Of a DNA stretch of 64,000 bases, positions 15,401 through 24,089 are shown piece after piece; positions within the stretch are counted from its first letter, which is position 1; each line of letters starts with the position of its first letter. The notes beneath the pieces are model-generated. The model was not told the origin of the DNA. It made no database searches and saw only the letters and a program-made list of their open reading frames with translations. Origin of the DNA: Mytilus galloprovincialis (Eukaryota > Mollusca > Bivalvia > Mytilida > Mytilidae); the NCBI RefSeq assembly GCF_965363235.1, contig NC_134842.1:7343112-7407111 (forward strand), given 5' to 3'. A program made the position numbers and the translations under genes.

Positions 15401-18400
15401 ATGAGAAAGTAAATGAAAATTTTTGGAATTTAGGCAATTCTGTTCTTCCAACTTCTAATAAAGCAACACATATAGGAATATGTCGTACAGACGATGATTC
15501 ATGTAAAGCAACAATAGATGAGAATTTAAAGAAAGCAAGAAGGACACTATATAGTTTAATGGGGGTTGGACTTTATGGCGAAAATGGACTAGATCCACAA
15601 ACTTCAATGTCAATAATGAATACTTATATTATACCGATAATGTTTTATGGATTGGAAATAGTAATCCCTAGAGGAAGATGTTTAGAAACTTTAAATATCC
15701 AATTTAAGAAGTTCTTGAAACAATTGTTATCTTTACCAAAAACAGTAGCAGATCCTGCTATATATATGATTTCTGGGATGTTACCTGTAGAAGCTCAAAT
15801 AGATGTAAAAATTTTAACTTTTTATGGAAATATTACTAGACAAGGAAAAAATTCTATTGAATGGCAACTAGCAGAAAGGCAATTAAATGTTAAATCTATT
15901 AATAGTAATAGTTGGTTTAGTTTACTGAGGAAAATATTTTTGAAATATGAACTTAATGATCCTGCACAATACTTAGTTAATCCAATTAGTAAATACCAAT
16001 GGAAAAGGGAAATAACTTCCAAAGTTCAAAAATTCTGGATTGAGAAGATACTGAATCAAGCAAAACTTTATACCAGTTTAAGATACTTATCGTTGATATA
16101 TAAACCAGGACAATGTCATCCTATTGCAAATACAAATACTATGAATTCAAGGGAAATTATTAGAATTCCTACAAAATTGAAAATAGCTACTGGGAGTTAC
16201 ATTCTGCAAACAGTTAGAGCCAAGTTTAAAAGTAATACAGAACTGTCTATATGCAAACTGTGTAATGAAACAGAAGAAACTTTACCACATTTCCTATTAA
16301 CGTGTAAAAGTTTAGAAGATATCAGAAAACCAATTTTGGAAGATTTAATTAATTCCTGTAGTGAAGAACTAGCTGCTTTTAATATGAAAGGTGAACATTT
16401 TGACATTTTACAACTGATCATAGATCCCTTTAATTACATGACAATGTTAAGAAATGAAAAAGTTTTTAAAGTGATACAGAACATTATAGATCCAAAATGT
16501 AGGCGATTATGTTACAATCTCCATTGTGAAAGATATAGACTGTTGCAATTAGATGATATAAAGAAAAAGAAAAGAAAGTAACATTTTATGAATCCTAAGT
16601 GTCAATTGGTTGTCTACTCTTAAACAGTGATATCTTTAGATAAATATTTTTAGATTTTAAAATATTTAATGATTTGATGATATTGACATTAAGTCCAATT
16701 TTATCGTCAAGAATATGATGAACAATGTAAATAGTGTATAGTGATATTGGTGGAAGATATTTTTATTCATGATGTGAAAAACCAATACTCGGAAGAGGTG
16801 TGCCTACATTGGCAGAATATATATTACAGATTACAGATTACAGTATGTGTCTTAGATCGGCGGCAAATTCAAAATATCTTCTGGTTTGACGGACTCGATG
16901 GAAAACTACGCAAAACAAAAATTGACCCGTACAGGTCAGAATTTCAAAACATTTTCTGACTTGAAGAAGTCATTTTATTCTGACTTGTTTATGTCAGAGC
17001 TCTGACTGACATGTATGAGTCAGAGAGATGTATATTTATGTCAGATTTTTGTTTAAATATCATACAACTTTAAAATAATACTTAGTTTCTTTAAACATGA
17101 TGTATGATGTCATAACAGAGTTGTGATGATATTAAAACAATCACAATGAATGTGTTTTTGTCATGCAAGCTGGATTTTTCATTATACATGTATTTTTCAT
17201 TATACATGTACATGTATGTCATTGTTCATGTATGTCATTGTACATGTTGTATGTCATTATACATGTATGTCATTGTACATGTTGTATGTCATTATACATG
17301 TATGTCATTGTACATGTTGTATGTCATTATACATGTATGCCATTGTACATGTTGTATGTGCTGCTGATTTAAGGAGACCCTTTGTGATAATATAGCAAAC
17401 TGATGTCTTTAAACCGGGTTTGATTGTACGGTATATACTTTGGTCTTAGGAGGTTTGTCTCATTACTGATCATATCATTATATATATATATTTATATCTA
17501 TCATATCAATAGATATTTATTAAGTCAAGTTAGGTTCAAAGTGACCAAGTAGTTGCAGAGAAGATGACTAAAATGTAAGTTATCTAAGGCTGGATGCATT
17601 ATGGACCCTAAATTGATGACAGTAAGTCACATACATGTCACTTTGGGCCTATGGTCCAGTTGAGTTAAAAAAAAAGTGTCAAAATTACCGTGGATATTTC
17701 TTTGATAGGTGTAGCCAAATATATCAGGTTTACTGCAGTTGGAGCGTTAACAAAGTGAAGAAAGTTTGTTTTCACTACCTCCTTAATTCCCACATCCTGG
17801 CCTGTTATCTGTAATACAAAAATTTATATTTTACAATAATTTTAGCATACATGTACTCTTTTTGGCAATGCTAACAACATGACTAAGGTAATATTAAGGT
17901 TAAACTTCAATCACTTATTAATCATTCTTTATAATGAGAATTTCATCAGACATGGTCTTTTTCTATTACATTTTGTATGTCACATAGCACAGGTCATTCA
18001 GGTAGCATTGACATCAACATGATCAAAAGACATGACGAGAGAACTTTCTAATTTTGGAATAATGATGTCATTATTGGGAAGCAGGACAAATTGCCCCATT
18101 GGTAAATTGCCCCACTGGTAAATCGCCCCACTTTTTCACCAACTCCATGAACTCATGATCACCCCATTTATAAAAAAGTTGCCATGAACTGGTTAACCAA
18201 CTTGCCCCACTTTTTCGTAGAAATCCAGAATAGTTTAAGAAAGTTATTAAAATTACAAAAACTTTAACCACAGAGGGAATATTTGTGGACGATGAAGACA
18301 ATGACGCCGAGGAAGGAATGTAGGATCACTAGGTCTTGCTTTATCGACAAAAACCATTATCGTCAAAGTACGGTCTTCAACATGGAGCATTGGCTCACAC

Positions 18401-19444
18401 CAAACCGAGAGCGATAAAGGGCCCCCAAATGACTAGTGTAAAACCATTCAAACGCGAAAAACATGTTAATCTAAGGTTTTCATAGGTATTGATTTTATTT
18501 ATGATTTGGACAGACATGACCATGATGACAGGGACTAAATATACAACAGGAATGCATCTTTTGCATCAAGTGGGGCGAGTTGGCATTACTAAATTCATCA
18601 GGATTAATCTATGTTGCAAAAGTTGGGCGAGTTGACAGACCCCATATTTAAGAGGGATTTTTCAAGTAAAACTTTACATAAATGGAGCAAATTATCCAAC
18701 CTATTTTCAAACCTTTTTCATAAGTGGGGAGATTTTTCAGAAAGTTGGTAAAAAAGTGGTGTGATTAGGTGTCCATTATTGAATTATCCCTAAATGTCAC
18801 ACTTACATTCATAAATAAATACAATGGCTAATAACATGAATAAATACACTTACATGACTTAGTTCATGTAGTTAAAAGTTGTGAATTTAAAATGCCAGAT
18901 TCGATGGGTCACTGTGAAAACTGTCCAAATATTTTGATATAAGGCATCAAAGAAAAAAAAATATAATAGCCTTTGAAGACGTCATATTAATCTGATAATC
19001 TGGATAATTACTTGGACTAGGATCTGATCTGATCAATTAAAGTTGGACTGAACCTTACCAAAGAAATAACACTCTTTTGAATCATTCACGACTAAAAAGC
19101 ATAATTAATTGAGACTGACATATCTTGTATTTTGAACTAATCGACGTCACCTTTCGTAAGAGATTCTGTGCCACTGTGTGTAATGTTTCTTCCTCATTTC
19201 TTTGACAAGTTGGTAACCATAACCCTCCTGTTTCACATTTTGTTAGCAATATTCTCTGATCTAAAGTTCTGGGGATTAAAACTGTTACAGACTCTAATTG
19301 TCTACCGGAAGGCATTGTGTTTTGCGACGTACTGAATGTTTTAATTACGAAATACAGAGATTTTGTGTTTTGCCATTTCAACCGGAAATTCCCATGTGAA
19401 AGAAAATTTCCCACATACAAAATATTTTGTAACTCAACTGCCAC
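409..19444 (-). CDS. Nudix-like plus EF-hand protein, 5' nine exons, continues off the left edge
   Basis: Nine exons can be joined on the minus strand with matching phases: 19444-19151, 17808-17689, 7299-7185, 6292-6173, 5900-5771, 5199-5026, 4659-4576, 1399-1271 and 539-409, giving 432 codons before the edge. Residues about 45-170 read as a Nudix fold (VTVLIPR, then GGLWLP, then EEETLHTVAQNLLRKITG, later VWLSFEELEDRL). Only the first glutamate of the GX5EX7REUXEEXGU box is kept, so hydrolase activity is doubtful. Residues about 215-390 are EF-hand-like: one loop is canonical (DKNSDGHLQYDEF) and a second (LFGAESKNKLPLGEFLQAV) is degenerate. A basic stretch (SSKRLRPKM) near residue 410 could be a nuclear signal. 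The chosen start, MAVELQ, gives an Arg/Lys-bearing leader ending FSTSQ, which could target mitochondria; Met44 is the alternative. Intron 2 (7300-17688) carries a 9-kb repeat block. The C-terminal domain lies outside the window, so I give no gene name. Confidence 0.8.
540..1270. other. Intron 8 of the Nudix/EF-hand gene
   Basis: AT-rich intron between exons 9 and 8. The two short plus-strand open frames here have no recognisable domain and low-complexity composition. I see no other feature. Confidence 0.5.
1775..1941 (+). repeat. Diverged copy of the bivalve 'gaccagaaaacataatgcccc' repeat
   Basis: The words 'gtacttagtttcaagtt', 'ctaccttaaaaactg' and 'gggacacactaacagac' parallel the better preserved copies at 32424-33079, 46805-47121 and 60876-61246. 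It runs directly into the 67-bp minisatellite, whose unit resembles the tail of this repeat. Confidence 0.55.
1942..4553 (+). repeat. 67-bp minisatellite, about 39 copies
   Basis: The unit starts 'ggaagaaagattggacagat' and ends 'attgtgttcccttat', 67 bp, repeated head to tail about 39 times with almost no divergence. A few variants recur in a pattern (aagattgg versus aatgattgg; acaaatgaac with aggtaac in the last copies), which suggests recent amplification in blocks. The array sits in intron 7 of the Nudix/EF-hand gene and stops 23 bp short of exon 7. The unit includes 'gaacagaccaggaaacattg', close to the tail of the repeat on its left. Confidence 0.95.
5390..5533. repeat. Short tandem repeat 'attgacctctgttatgac'
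   Basis: About eight degenerate copies of an 18-bp unit, within intron 5 of the Nudix/EF-hand gene. An open frame on the minus strand (ITEVN repeats) arises only from this array. Confidence 0.8.
6121..6222 (-). repeat. Two-copy 50-bp tandem duplication across the exon 4 donor site
   Basis: The stretch 'acctttcttgccaaactt' starts at 6121 and again at 6171. On the minus strand each copy is the 3' end of exon 4 (KFGKK) followed by GTAGG. The copy at 6173 keeps the frame into exon 5. The distal copy is 50 bp further on and would shift the frame, so it is likely a decoy or unused donor. Confidence 0.8.
6600..6730 (-). repeat. Common mussel-type dispersed repeat fragment
   Basis: The words 'gctcattgttggaggccgta' and 'ttgtctcattggcaatcata' recur, in either direction and diverged, at 6985-7100, 33575-33695, 35890-35975, 31865-31960 and 52250-52370. 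This is a short, abundant, non-coding repeat of unknown class. Confidence 0.6.
6985..7105 (-). repeat. Second copy of the same dispersed repeat
   Basis: 'tttttctcattattgaaggc' to 'tcaatggcaatcatgccata' is a diverged copy of the repeat at 6600. It lies just left of exon 3 of the Nudix/EF-hand gene. Confidence 0.5.
7849..7891 (+). repeat. Left terminal inverted repeat of the 9.16-kb block
   Basis: 43 bp, identical to the reverse complement of 16966-17008. It is preceded by ACATG. Confidence 0.85.
7980..12930. repeat. Long-period degenerate array with paired 16-bp spaced palindromes
   Basis: Recurring landmarks (a cagtagcagattcagat block, tttcatattgatttaaaa, and gataaaagac) mark units of about 420-780 bp, at 8914, 9694, 10347, 10815, 11236, 11896, 12358 and 12804. 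Nearly every unit carries a pair of 16-bp imperfect palindromes, TGACTT-N4-AGGTCA then TGACTT-N4-GAGTCA, about 10 bp apart. Examples are at 8979, 9307, 10449, 10909, 11317, 11987 and 12446. G-runs of 8-14 bp occur in several units. No coding frame is seen. Confidence 0.85.
13200..13380. repeat. Short AGTCAGAACATTCAGACTT tandem cluster
   Basis: Four close copies of 'agtcagaacattcagactt' separated by 'tcataa'-like spacers, belonging to the same palindrome family as the array to the left. Confidence 0.75.
13530..14400. repeat. Degenerate tandem array, period about 130-150 bp
   Basis: Repeating landmarks are 'atatatggttta', 'ggggtggggatctcgaccgt' and 'gggactttccctttatttca', about six diverged copies. 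The copy at 14141 is interrupted by a MITE. The sense is unknown and no open frame is meaningful here. Confidence 0.8.
14141..14289. mobile_element. MITE with CAGNGGCGGATCCAG ends and TAGCC target duplication
   Basis: 149 bp with inverted ends (CAGGGGCGGATCCAG at left, CTGGATCCGCCACTG at right), G/C-run rich inside. TAGCC flanks both sides (14136-14140, 14290-14294), and the uninterrupted array sequence 'gactagccnggtatatttc' is seen in the neighbouring unit, giving an empty-site comparison. A second member lies at 59194-59354. Confidence 0.9.
15088..16581 (+). CDS. 5'-truncated LINE reverse transcriptase, C-terminal half
   Basis: A 497-residue open frame. The LINE part begins at about codon 12, directly in the RT palm: GVGQGGTLSADLYKIYIN (residues about 17-34, the QG-LS region), then PTCADDLAIL (the ADD catalytic loop; the usual aromatic before ADD is Cys here). 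The connection and thumb regions follow, and near residue 390 a CX2C...HX4C knuckle (CKLCNETEETLPHFLLTC) of the type found at the C-terminus of many non-LTR retrotransposons. The fingers and the endonuclease are missing, as expected from 5' truncation on insertion. The first codons before 'aatagaacaaggc' look like host or flank sequence, so the ATG is probably accidental. It lies within the 9.16-kb inverted-repeat block, and I cannot tell whether it inserted there or belongs to it. Confidence 0.85.
   Translation: MISRKKPRDRNRIEQGVGQGGTLSADLYKIYINTLLDILADSGYGGKIGSISCCAPTCADDLAILSNCPYETQILIDIYFDFSKREAYLLQPAKSCVIQSKSRHHEKVNENFWNLGNSVLPTSNKATHIGICRTDDDSCKATIDENLKKARRTLYSLMGVGLYGENGLDPQTSMSIMNTYIIPIMFYGLEIVIPRGRCLETLNIQFKKFLKQLLSLPKTVADPAIYMISGMLPVEAQIDVKILTFYGNITRQGKNSIEWQLAERQLNVKSINSNSWFSLLRKIFLKYELNDPAQYLVNPISKYQWKREITSKVQKFWIEKILNQAKLYTSLRYLSLIYKPGQCHPIANTNTMNSREIIRIPTKLKIATGSYILQTVRAKFKSNTELSICKLCNETEETLPHFLLTCKSLEDIRKPILEDLINSCSEELAAFNMKGEHFDILQLIIDPFNYMTMLRNEKVFKVIQNIIDPKCRRLCYNLHCERYRLLQLDDIKKKKRK
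16582..16850 (+). mobile_element. Probable LINE 3' untranslated region and tail
   Basis: AT-rich sequence after the stop of the RT frame, ending in 'attacagattacagattaca', a short tandem tail of the kind some LINEs carry in place of poly(A). The end point is approximate. Confidence 0.45.
16966..17008 (-). repeat. Right terminal inverted repeat of the 9.16-kb block
   Basis: 43 bp, exact reverse complement of 7849-7891, followed by ACATG at 17009-17013. Confidence 0.85.
17180..17360. repeat. Tandem repeat of 'tgtacatgttgtatgtcattatacatgtatgtcat' type
   Basis: About five copies of a 37-bp unit built from catgtatgtcattgtacatg and tgtatgtcattata words. Three overlapping open frames with CHCTCC-like repeats are products of the array, not genes. 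Confidence 0.85.
18070..18775. mobile_element. Possible DNA element with inverted 'ttgccccac' motifs
   Basis: The left side has repeated 'aaattgccccactggtaaat' words and the right side the opposite polarity ('agtggggcgagttggca', 'gtggggagatttttcagaa'). The outer ends are not clear. It lies in intron 1 of the Nudix/EF-hand gene. Confidence 0.4.
18890..18960. repeat. Fragment shared with the fold-back element at 22667-23552
   Basis: 'cgatgggtcactgtgaaaac' recurs in both arms of the fold-back element (near 22940 and 23280). Only a short piece is present here. Confidence 0.5.
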
Positions 19445-19950
19445 AGCATAAAAAATATTTTTATGGTTAATTAAAGAGAAATTGATAGGATAATTTTACA
19501 AAATATAGTCATTATTTTTGGGAGGCTCTAAGTTAATAAAAAGTGTATAAAAAAATTATTGGCTCATAGCATATCAAATATTATGCAGTAAAGTGTCAAT
19601 CTGCTATAAACAAATTTTTTTTATAAATTCCGTATCTGTATGCATAAATAAATTTCTACATAATTAATTTCAAAAATGAATTCAGAAAGTAGTTTTTGAA
19701 ATAGACAAAAATGGAAGCTGTCGATACTATGTACTCCTATATATAAAATATAATGTTCGAAGTTACAGACCTTAGAGTCACACTTTACCACAACTTCACG
19801 TGTGATTTGTTTATAAAAAGAATTGTTGACAAAATTGTATAGTAGGTCGCATAAATTTAAATGAACGTCTTTTACATGGGGGTTCATTCTGGATATTCGC
19901 ACTCAGGGGCACCCAAAGGGTATCCTGTCAACAAGTACCTGTGCCCCGTT
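19445..19950. other. Upstream flank of the Nudix/EF-hand gene
   Basis: AT-rich, without a recognisable promoter motif, RNA gene or repeat. The short minus-strand open frame at 19621-19902 has no recognisable domain. Confidence 0.4.
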
Positions 19951-20110
19951 TCAGGCACAGGCACTTGAAACAAGTGCATGTGGTTTCAGGCGTTTCAGAT
20001 TGGTCAAAGGATCTTCAATCTTCAATCTTAAGGCCTGTTGGCACGAATTGTCCCATTGTATGGTTTTCCTCTCTGGTGCGTTTTCCTCGATGTATTTTCT
20101 TCTCTGTGCT

Positions 20111-21317
20111 TTAAGGCCTAAAAAAAATAATGTTGTGTTTCCGATCACCCCCTTGAAATTTTGAAGGAACGGTAGGCATGGTAGGTAGGGATTTTTTTTT
20201 TTTTAATTTTTTTGTTATAATATTATGCTTCATTGCTGTCTCGGTTTTGTTTAAATGCACGAACACTAGTAAGGGATTTAATAGAAAGAGATTCATTACC
20301 CACTTTAAAAATCTCCCTGAGATAAATTTTAGTGTACCCCTTTTAAAATCCCCCTGAAATAACTTTTTAAATTAGTTTACCCCCTTTTAAAATACCCCTG
20401 AAATAAAACTCAGTCAAAACCTAAAAAAAATTTGGGCAGCACTTCCCCTAGGAAATAAGCTTTTTAAACCCAATTCCCCTATTTCAGGACCAAAAGTTTG
20501 GGATTGTCAGAGAAAGAAATTGAGAAGATGTGGGGCAGATTCATTTATAGGAACATGAACCAAACATCATCCCAAACCTACAGATAGACAAATATATTGT
20601 ATACACTGTACCTGGCAGGACACTTTTTTTGGCAAAGCATTTGTGGCTTTTCATCAGAATGTCTAAAGCGTTGATTGGCTGACCAGTTTCAGATGGATTA
20701 ATATCATGTTCATTTTGAAGGATGGTCTGGCATGAAAATTTGATAAATTCAATTCCAAAAGATTGCATTGTTCCAACAGTTGTACGTGTTATTGTCATCA
20801 ATCCCCGGTCATTTTTGCCGATGGCCGAGCACAAAATTTGTGTTGTGTATTTTTTTTCATCGATGTTAGACATTGGATGAATTTCATTGCTAATGTCAAA
20901 AAAGGTGTTACTTTCTGCATGTTCTGTAAAATTTAGAAATATTTTTTTCTCCGCGAAATGGTCACACTTTCCGCATTAAACATGTTAAACATTGAATAGG
21001 ACGCGTTGTGTTGCCATGTTCAAACACTGACAAACGAAAATAACTACTGCGCATGCTCCCGCATATATAATTAGCCAAGAAGATTCCACTTTCCAGTACA
21101 TTCTAAAAATAAGCCTCAAGTTTTAAATTAGCTTTGTTTTCTTTTGGGGCAATAAAAAGATCAAGGGACTTAGAATTTTTTATTTTCTTTCAGAAAAAAC
21201 GGTCGGTAGGTATACAAATTATTTTTTTTCCCACATCAGCCTTAAAAACTTTTGAGTCGGGGGTCTGAAAGACGGTCGGTCAGGTGACCGGAAACACAAC
21301 TTTTTTTTTTTAGGCCT
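20111..21317. mobile_element. 1.2-kb element with AGGCCTAAAAAAAA terminal inverted repeats
   Basis: The left end 'aggcctaaaaaaaataatg' then 'ttgtgtttccgatcacc' is the inverse of the right end 'ggtgaccggaaacacaact' then 'tttaggcct'. LINE sequence resumes on both sides. A 110-residue minus-strand frame (20873-20541, starting MSNIDEKKYT) is open but I recognise no transposase in it. The interior also has repeated 'taccccctttaaaatccccc' words. Confidence 0.7.
20541..20873 (-). CDS. Unrecognised 110-residue frame inside the 1.2-kb inverted-repeat element
   Basis: Begins MSNIDEKKYTTQILCSAIG and ends FGMMFGSCSYK. It contains four Cys and no motif I can assign. It may be one exon or a remnant of a host-derived or element-encoded protein. 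I give no function. Confidence 0.3.
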   Translation of the reverse strand: MSNIDEKKYTTQILCSAIGKNDRGLMTITRTTVGTMQSFGIEFIKFSCQTILQNEHDINPSETGQPINALDILMKSHKCFAKKSVLPGTVYTIYLSICRFGMMFGSCSYK

Positions 21318-21335
21318 AAATTTGGTATTCGCTGG

Positions 21336-21707
21336 TTAAGATTGGGATTGAGGAACAGCAGTATTAAATCTGCCCGTTCTGTCAATGTAATGTTCCACTG
21401 TTTGTAATTTGGCTTTTGTCTCTTCTGTGTTCTCGCCGTCCAGTCTCGTTAGCATAGTAGCTAAATTCAAGTTTCTGACCCCGACCTCTTTGGATATTTG
21501 GTGTAGCATATCTTCTCGTTCGTTTTCATAGTAGGGACACTCCATAAGGAAATGTTGAGGCGTTTCAGGTGTTCCACAGTTGCATGACTCTATGGCGTTG
21601 GTTTGGCCTACTCGGTTCTTGTAGTAATTCAGTTCTGTATAGCCAGTTCTTAGTTGGGCGAATATACTGAAATGTCTTTTAGTTGGGAAATCATACACAA
21701 TTGACAT
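21336..21707 (-). pseudogene. LINE C-terminal cysteine-histidine tail
   Basis: The frame contains CNCGTPETPQHFLMECPYY, a C-X-C-X7-H-X4-C knuckle common after RNase H in non-LTR retrotransposons. The LINE frame extends upstream to about 21840 (reading ...TLQDVKQAAYK), where the 198-bp MITE separates it from the RNase H domain. Confidence 0.8.
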
Positions 21708-21857
21708 GATTGAGTGTTTTGTAGTTGGTATTTTTTCATAAAGGTCCCTGCCTCTCTCAGATATTTCCCATCTTCTCTGCCATTTATTTCCTGTACTTTT
21801 GTATGCTGCTTGTTTGACGTCCTGTAGTGTTATGACGTTATTTTCCGGTGGTAATAG

Positions 21858-22055
21858 ACGTATTTACACTTGTATGCAAATTTGTCCGCCATTACGTAAA
21901 ATCACACAGGTTCCCGTAAACTTTGACATCATAATTTAAAATATTTGACGTCATAATTCAAAAGTGATTGTTGCTTGACGTCAAAAGGTGATTCGGAGTC
22001 GATCTAAGGGCATTCGGAGGCAAGATACAGCTAAATACCAAAAGTGTAAATACGT
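21858..22055. mobile_element. 198-bp MITE inside the LINE
   Basis: Ends ACGTATTTACACTT (21858-21871) and AAGTGTAAATACGT (22042-22055) are perfect 14-bp inverted repeats. 'ata'/'ta' flanks are compatible with a TA target. The interior has three TGACGTCA-like words. It separates the LINE RNase H from the LINE tail. Confidence 0.8.
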
Positions 22056-22610
22056 TTATTCTTTTGCTTCCTCTGCCGCTGTTTTTGCAAGGATGTCAGC
22101 CTCATCATTACCAACTATGTTGGCATGTCCTGGTGTCCATGCTACAATTACATTGAGTCCTTTTTGCCTAAGATGTTCAATATTTTCTTTTATTTCTCTT
22201 ATTACGGAGATGTAGCTGTTTGGGGCCCAGTTCAGTGTAAGTAATCCCACGGCGCTTTGACTGTCAGAGAAAATTTTGATTCTTTGTATTGCATTGTAAA
22301 TGTTTTCTGTAATGCAGTATTCTAGGACCATGAGAATTGCTATGAGTTCTGCCAGAAGGATGGATCCTCTTTGTGCCACAGGTCTATGTAATCTGGCAGC
22401 AGGTTTAATGTGTTCAGCATAGATAATTGCACCTGCTCCACAGTGTCCTGGGTTCCCTAAGCATGATCCATCTGTAAACGATATTGCTTGTTCTTGTGTG
22501 CAGTCTCCCATGAGTTGGTTAATGGTTTCCTGGCAAAGTTCTTGTTGCTCATTTGTCCTCGATTTTGAGTTGCCTAGTTGACTCCAATATAGAGGTTTTA
22601 ATTGAGTCAT
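22056..22610 (-). CDS. LINE RNase H domain
   Basis: A 184-residue frame with all four RNase H acidic positions in context: SFTDGSCLGNPG (Asp), LLAELIAILMVLEY (Glu), IKIFSDSQSAV (Asp) and WTPGHANIVGNDEADILAK (His...Asp). In a LINE this domain removes RNA from the hybrid during reverse transcription. The frame ends at the MITE junction, so the stop comes from the insertion, not from the LINE itself. The upstream part (MTQLKPLYWSQL) is the LINE linker and the Met is likely internal. Confidence 0.85.
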   Translation of the reverse strand: MTQLKPLYWSQLGNSKSRTNEQQELCQETINQLMGDCTQEQAISFTDGSCLGNPGHCGAGAIIYAEHIKPAARLHRPVAQRGSILLAELIAILMVLEYCITENIYNAIQRIKIFSDSQSAVGLLTLNWAPNSYISVIREIKENIEHLRQKGLNVIVAWTPGHANIVGNDEADILAKTAAEEAKE

Positions 22611-22666
22611 TTGAGTTTCTCCCAGTCTTTAGGTAAAGGAGAGGGTGAGCGCTGCTGGATAACTCT

Positions 22667-23552
22667 AGTCCGAGATTACTCTGACGTCCAACGGCTGTTT
22701 TGCCAGACAAGCTGGGGCCGTGGGACGTCAGAGCTCGTCCCATATCAAAAAGTGGATATTTGCCCACCAAAAATAGATGCGCTGCTTCGTCGCTTCTGAT
22801 GCCGACTGATGGCCTTGGAATTATATAAATCGGGCATCAATCTGTTCATTTTTCATTTATCTCTTCATTTATGTATAAAGTTTCACCTACCTGCCAACCT
22901 TTATTTTTCCATATTTTAACAGTTTTCACAGTGACCCATCGATTTCGGCATTTTGCCTTTAATTTTCAAAGATAATCACGTGACCACGAGAAAATAGTGA
23001 TGATTTATGCAAATGACCATAATGTAACACCTCGTTCATTTACGATGCAAGTTATCTAAATGTCCAAGAGCTTCCGATTGTAACGTGGTCGGAACTAAAT
23101 TCTTCATACCGATTTCCTGTAAAGGAGGTGAACAATCGTGGTTGGCTACTAAATGTTAAACATCGATCTCCCATAAAGGAGGTGAAAAAATATAAATATT
23201 TGCAAATTTTGAGTCTCGAGACCACGAACTCTCTCGTAACTTGACGTCCATTTGAAAGTGAAAGTCTAAATGCTGAAATCGATGGGTCACTGTGAAAACT
23301 GTTAAAATATGGAAAAATAAAGGTTCGCAGGTAGGTGAAACTTACATAAATGAAGAGATAAATGAAAAATGAACAGATTGATGCCCGATTTATATAATTC
23401 CAAGGCCGTCAGTCGGCATCAGAAGCCACGAAGCAGCGCATCTATTTTAGGTGGGCAAATATCCACTTTTTGATATGGGACGAGCTCTGACGTCCCACGG
23501 CCCCAGCTTGTCTGACAAAACAGCCGTTGGACGTCAGAGTAATCTCGGACTA
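22667..23552. mobile_element. Fold-back element with about 290-bp inverted arms
   Basis: The left arm 22667-22960 (AGTCCGAGATTACTCTGACG...) and the right arm 23269-23552 (ending ...CAGAGTAATCTCGGACT) are near-identical reverse complements. A central spacer of about 300 bp contains two 'ataaaggaggtgaa' words. No transposase frame is present. It interrupts the minus-strand LINE. Confidence 0.9.
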
Positions 23553-23569
23553 TCACCCGATATACCTGG

Positions 23570-23790
23570 TCTTCTTTCTATACTCCTTATCGCCATCTGG
23601 AAATCTGTACCGCCTGACCCAAGAGTATATTCTGCTTGAACTTTTGGCGTCAAACAACAATCACTTTTCCATTATGTCGTCAGAATCAGATATTTTCTAT
23701 TATGATGTAAAAAAATTACGGGAACTTGTGTGTGTCCCCTGGTTGCTAGGTGAACTAACTGTAGTGATAGTGATGGTATTTAATTCAATA
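23570..23790. repeat. Dispersed repeat, related to 47800-47935
   Basis: 'caacaatcacttttccatta', 'agatattttctatt' and nearby words recur in the same order at about 47800-47935 in GUSB intron 8. Non-coding, class unknown. Confidence 0.6.
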
Positions 23791-23849
23791 TGCAGCTGGA
23801 CTTGTATCTTCGTGACCGCAGGCTCTACAGGACCTAGTTGTTAAAGCAT

Positions 23850-24085
23850 TGATGTTACACTGCTACCTCTCCTGTAGTCACTCATGATGAATCTTGCTGC
23901 CTGTTGTTGTATAGATTCAATGGCTGTAATATGTTGTTTGGACAAATGGCTCCAAACAGCAAACGCATATTCAATCTGACTTGTGTCTTATAGCTTGGTT
24001 CTTTGATGTTTTTTCGGGCAGCTGCTTATGTTTCTTCTCAAGAATCTCAATGTTCACCAGTTCGGCACTCACTCAAAACAGGACC
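23850..24085 (-). pseudogene. LINE reverse transcriptase thumb fragment
   Basis: The minus strand reads QIEYAFAVWSHLSKQHITAI then ESIQQQAARFIMSDYRR, the conserved region after the RT palm in Jockey/I-type LINEs (compare LEYA..VWDP...I..LE.VQRRAARF). The frame is not open further upstream. Confidence 0.75.
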
Positions 24086-24089
24086 TGCC

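Larger units (their letters stand above)
7849..17008. mobile_element. 9.16-kb block with perfect 43-bp terminal inverted repeats and a 5-bp target duplication
   Basis: Positions 7849-7891 and 16966-17008 are exact reverse complements (43 of 43); the ends begin CAGTCAGAGCTCTGAC, itself containing a 14-bp palindrome. ACATG at 7844-7848 and at 17009-17013 fits a 5-bp target duplication. The left part is the long-period array with spaced 16-bp palindromes, the middle holds a second degenerate array with a nested MITE, and the right part holds a truncated LINE reverse transcriptase. I see no transposase, so it may be a large non-autonomous element that collected a LINE, or something less familiar. 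The whole block sits in intron 2 of the Nudix/EF-hand gene. Confidence 0.7.

Noticed and set aside
7849-17008. Helitron or Polinton identity for the 9.16-kb block
   Set aside because: No Rep/helicase, polymerase B or integrase is visible, and the 5-bp duplication fits neither.
17146-17395. Three overlapping Cys/His-rich small proteins
   Set aside because: All three frames are translations of one short tandem repeat.
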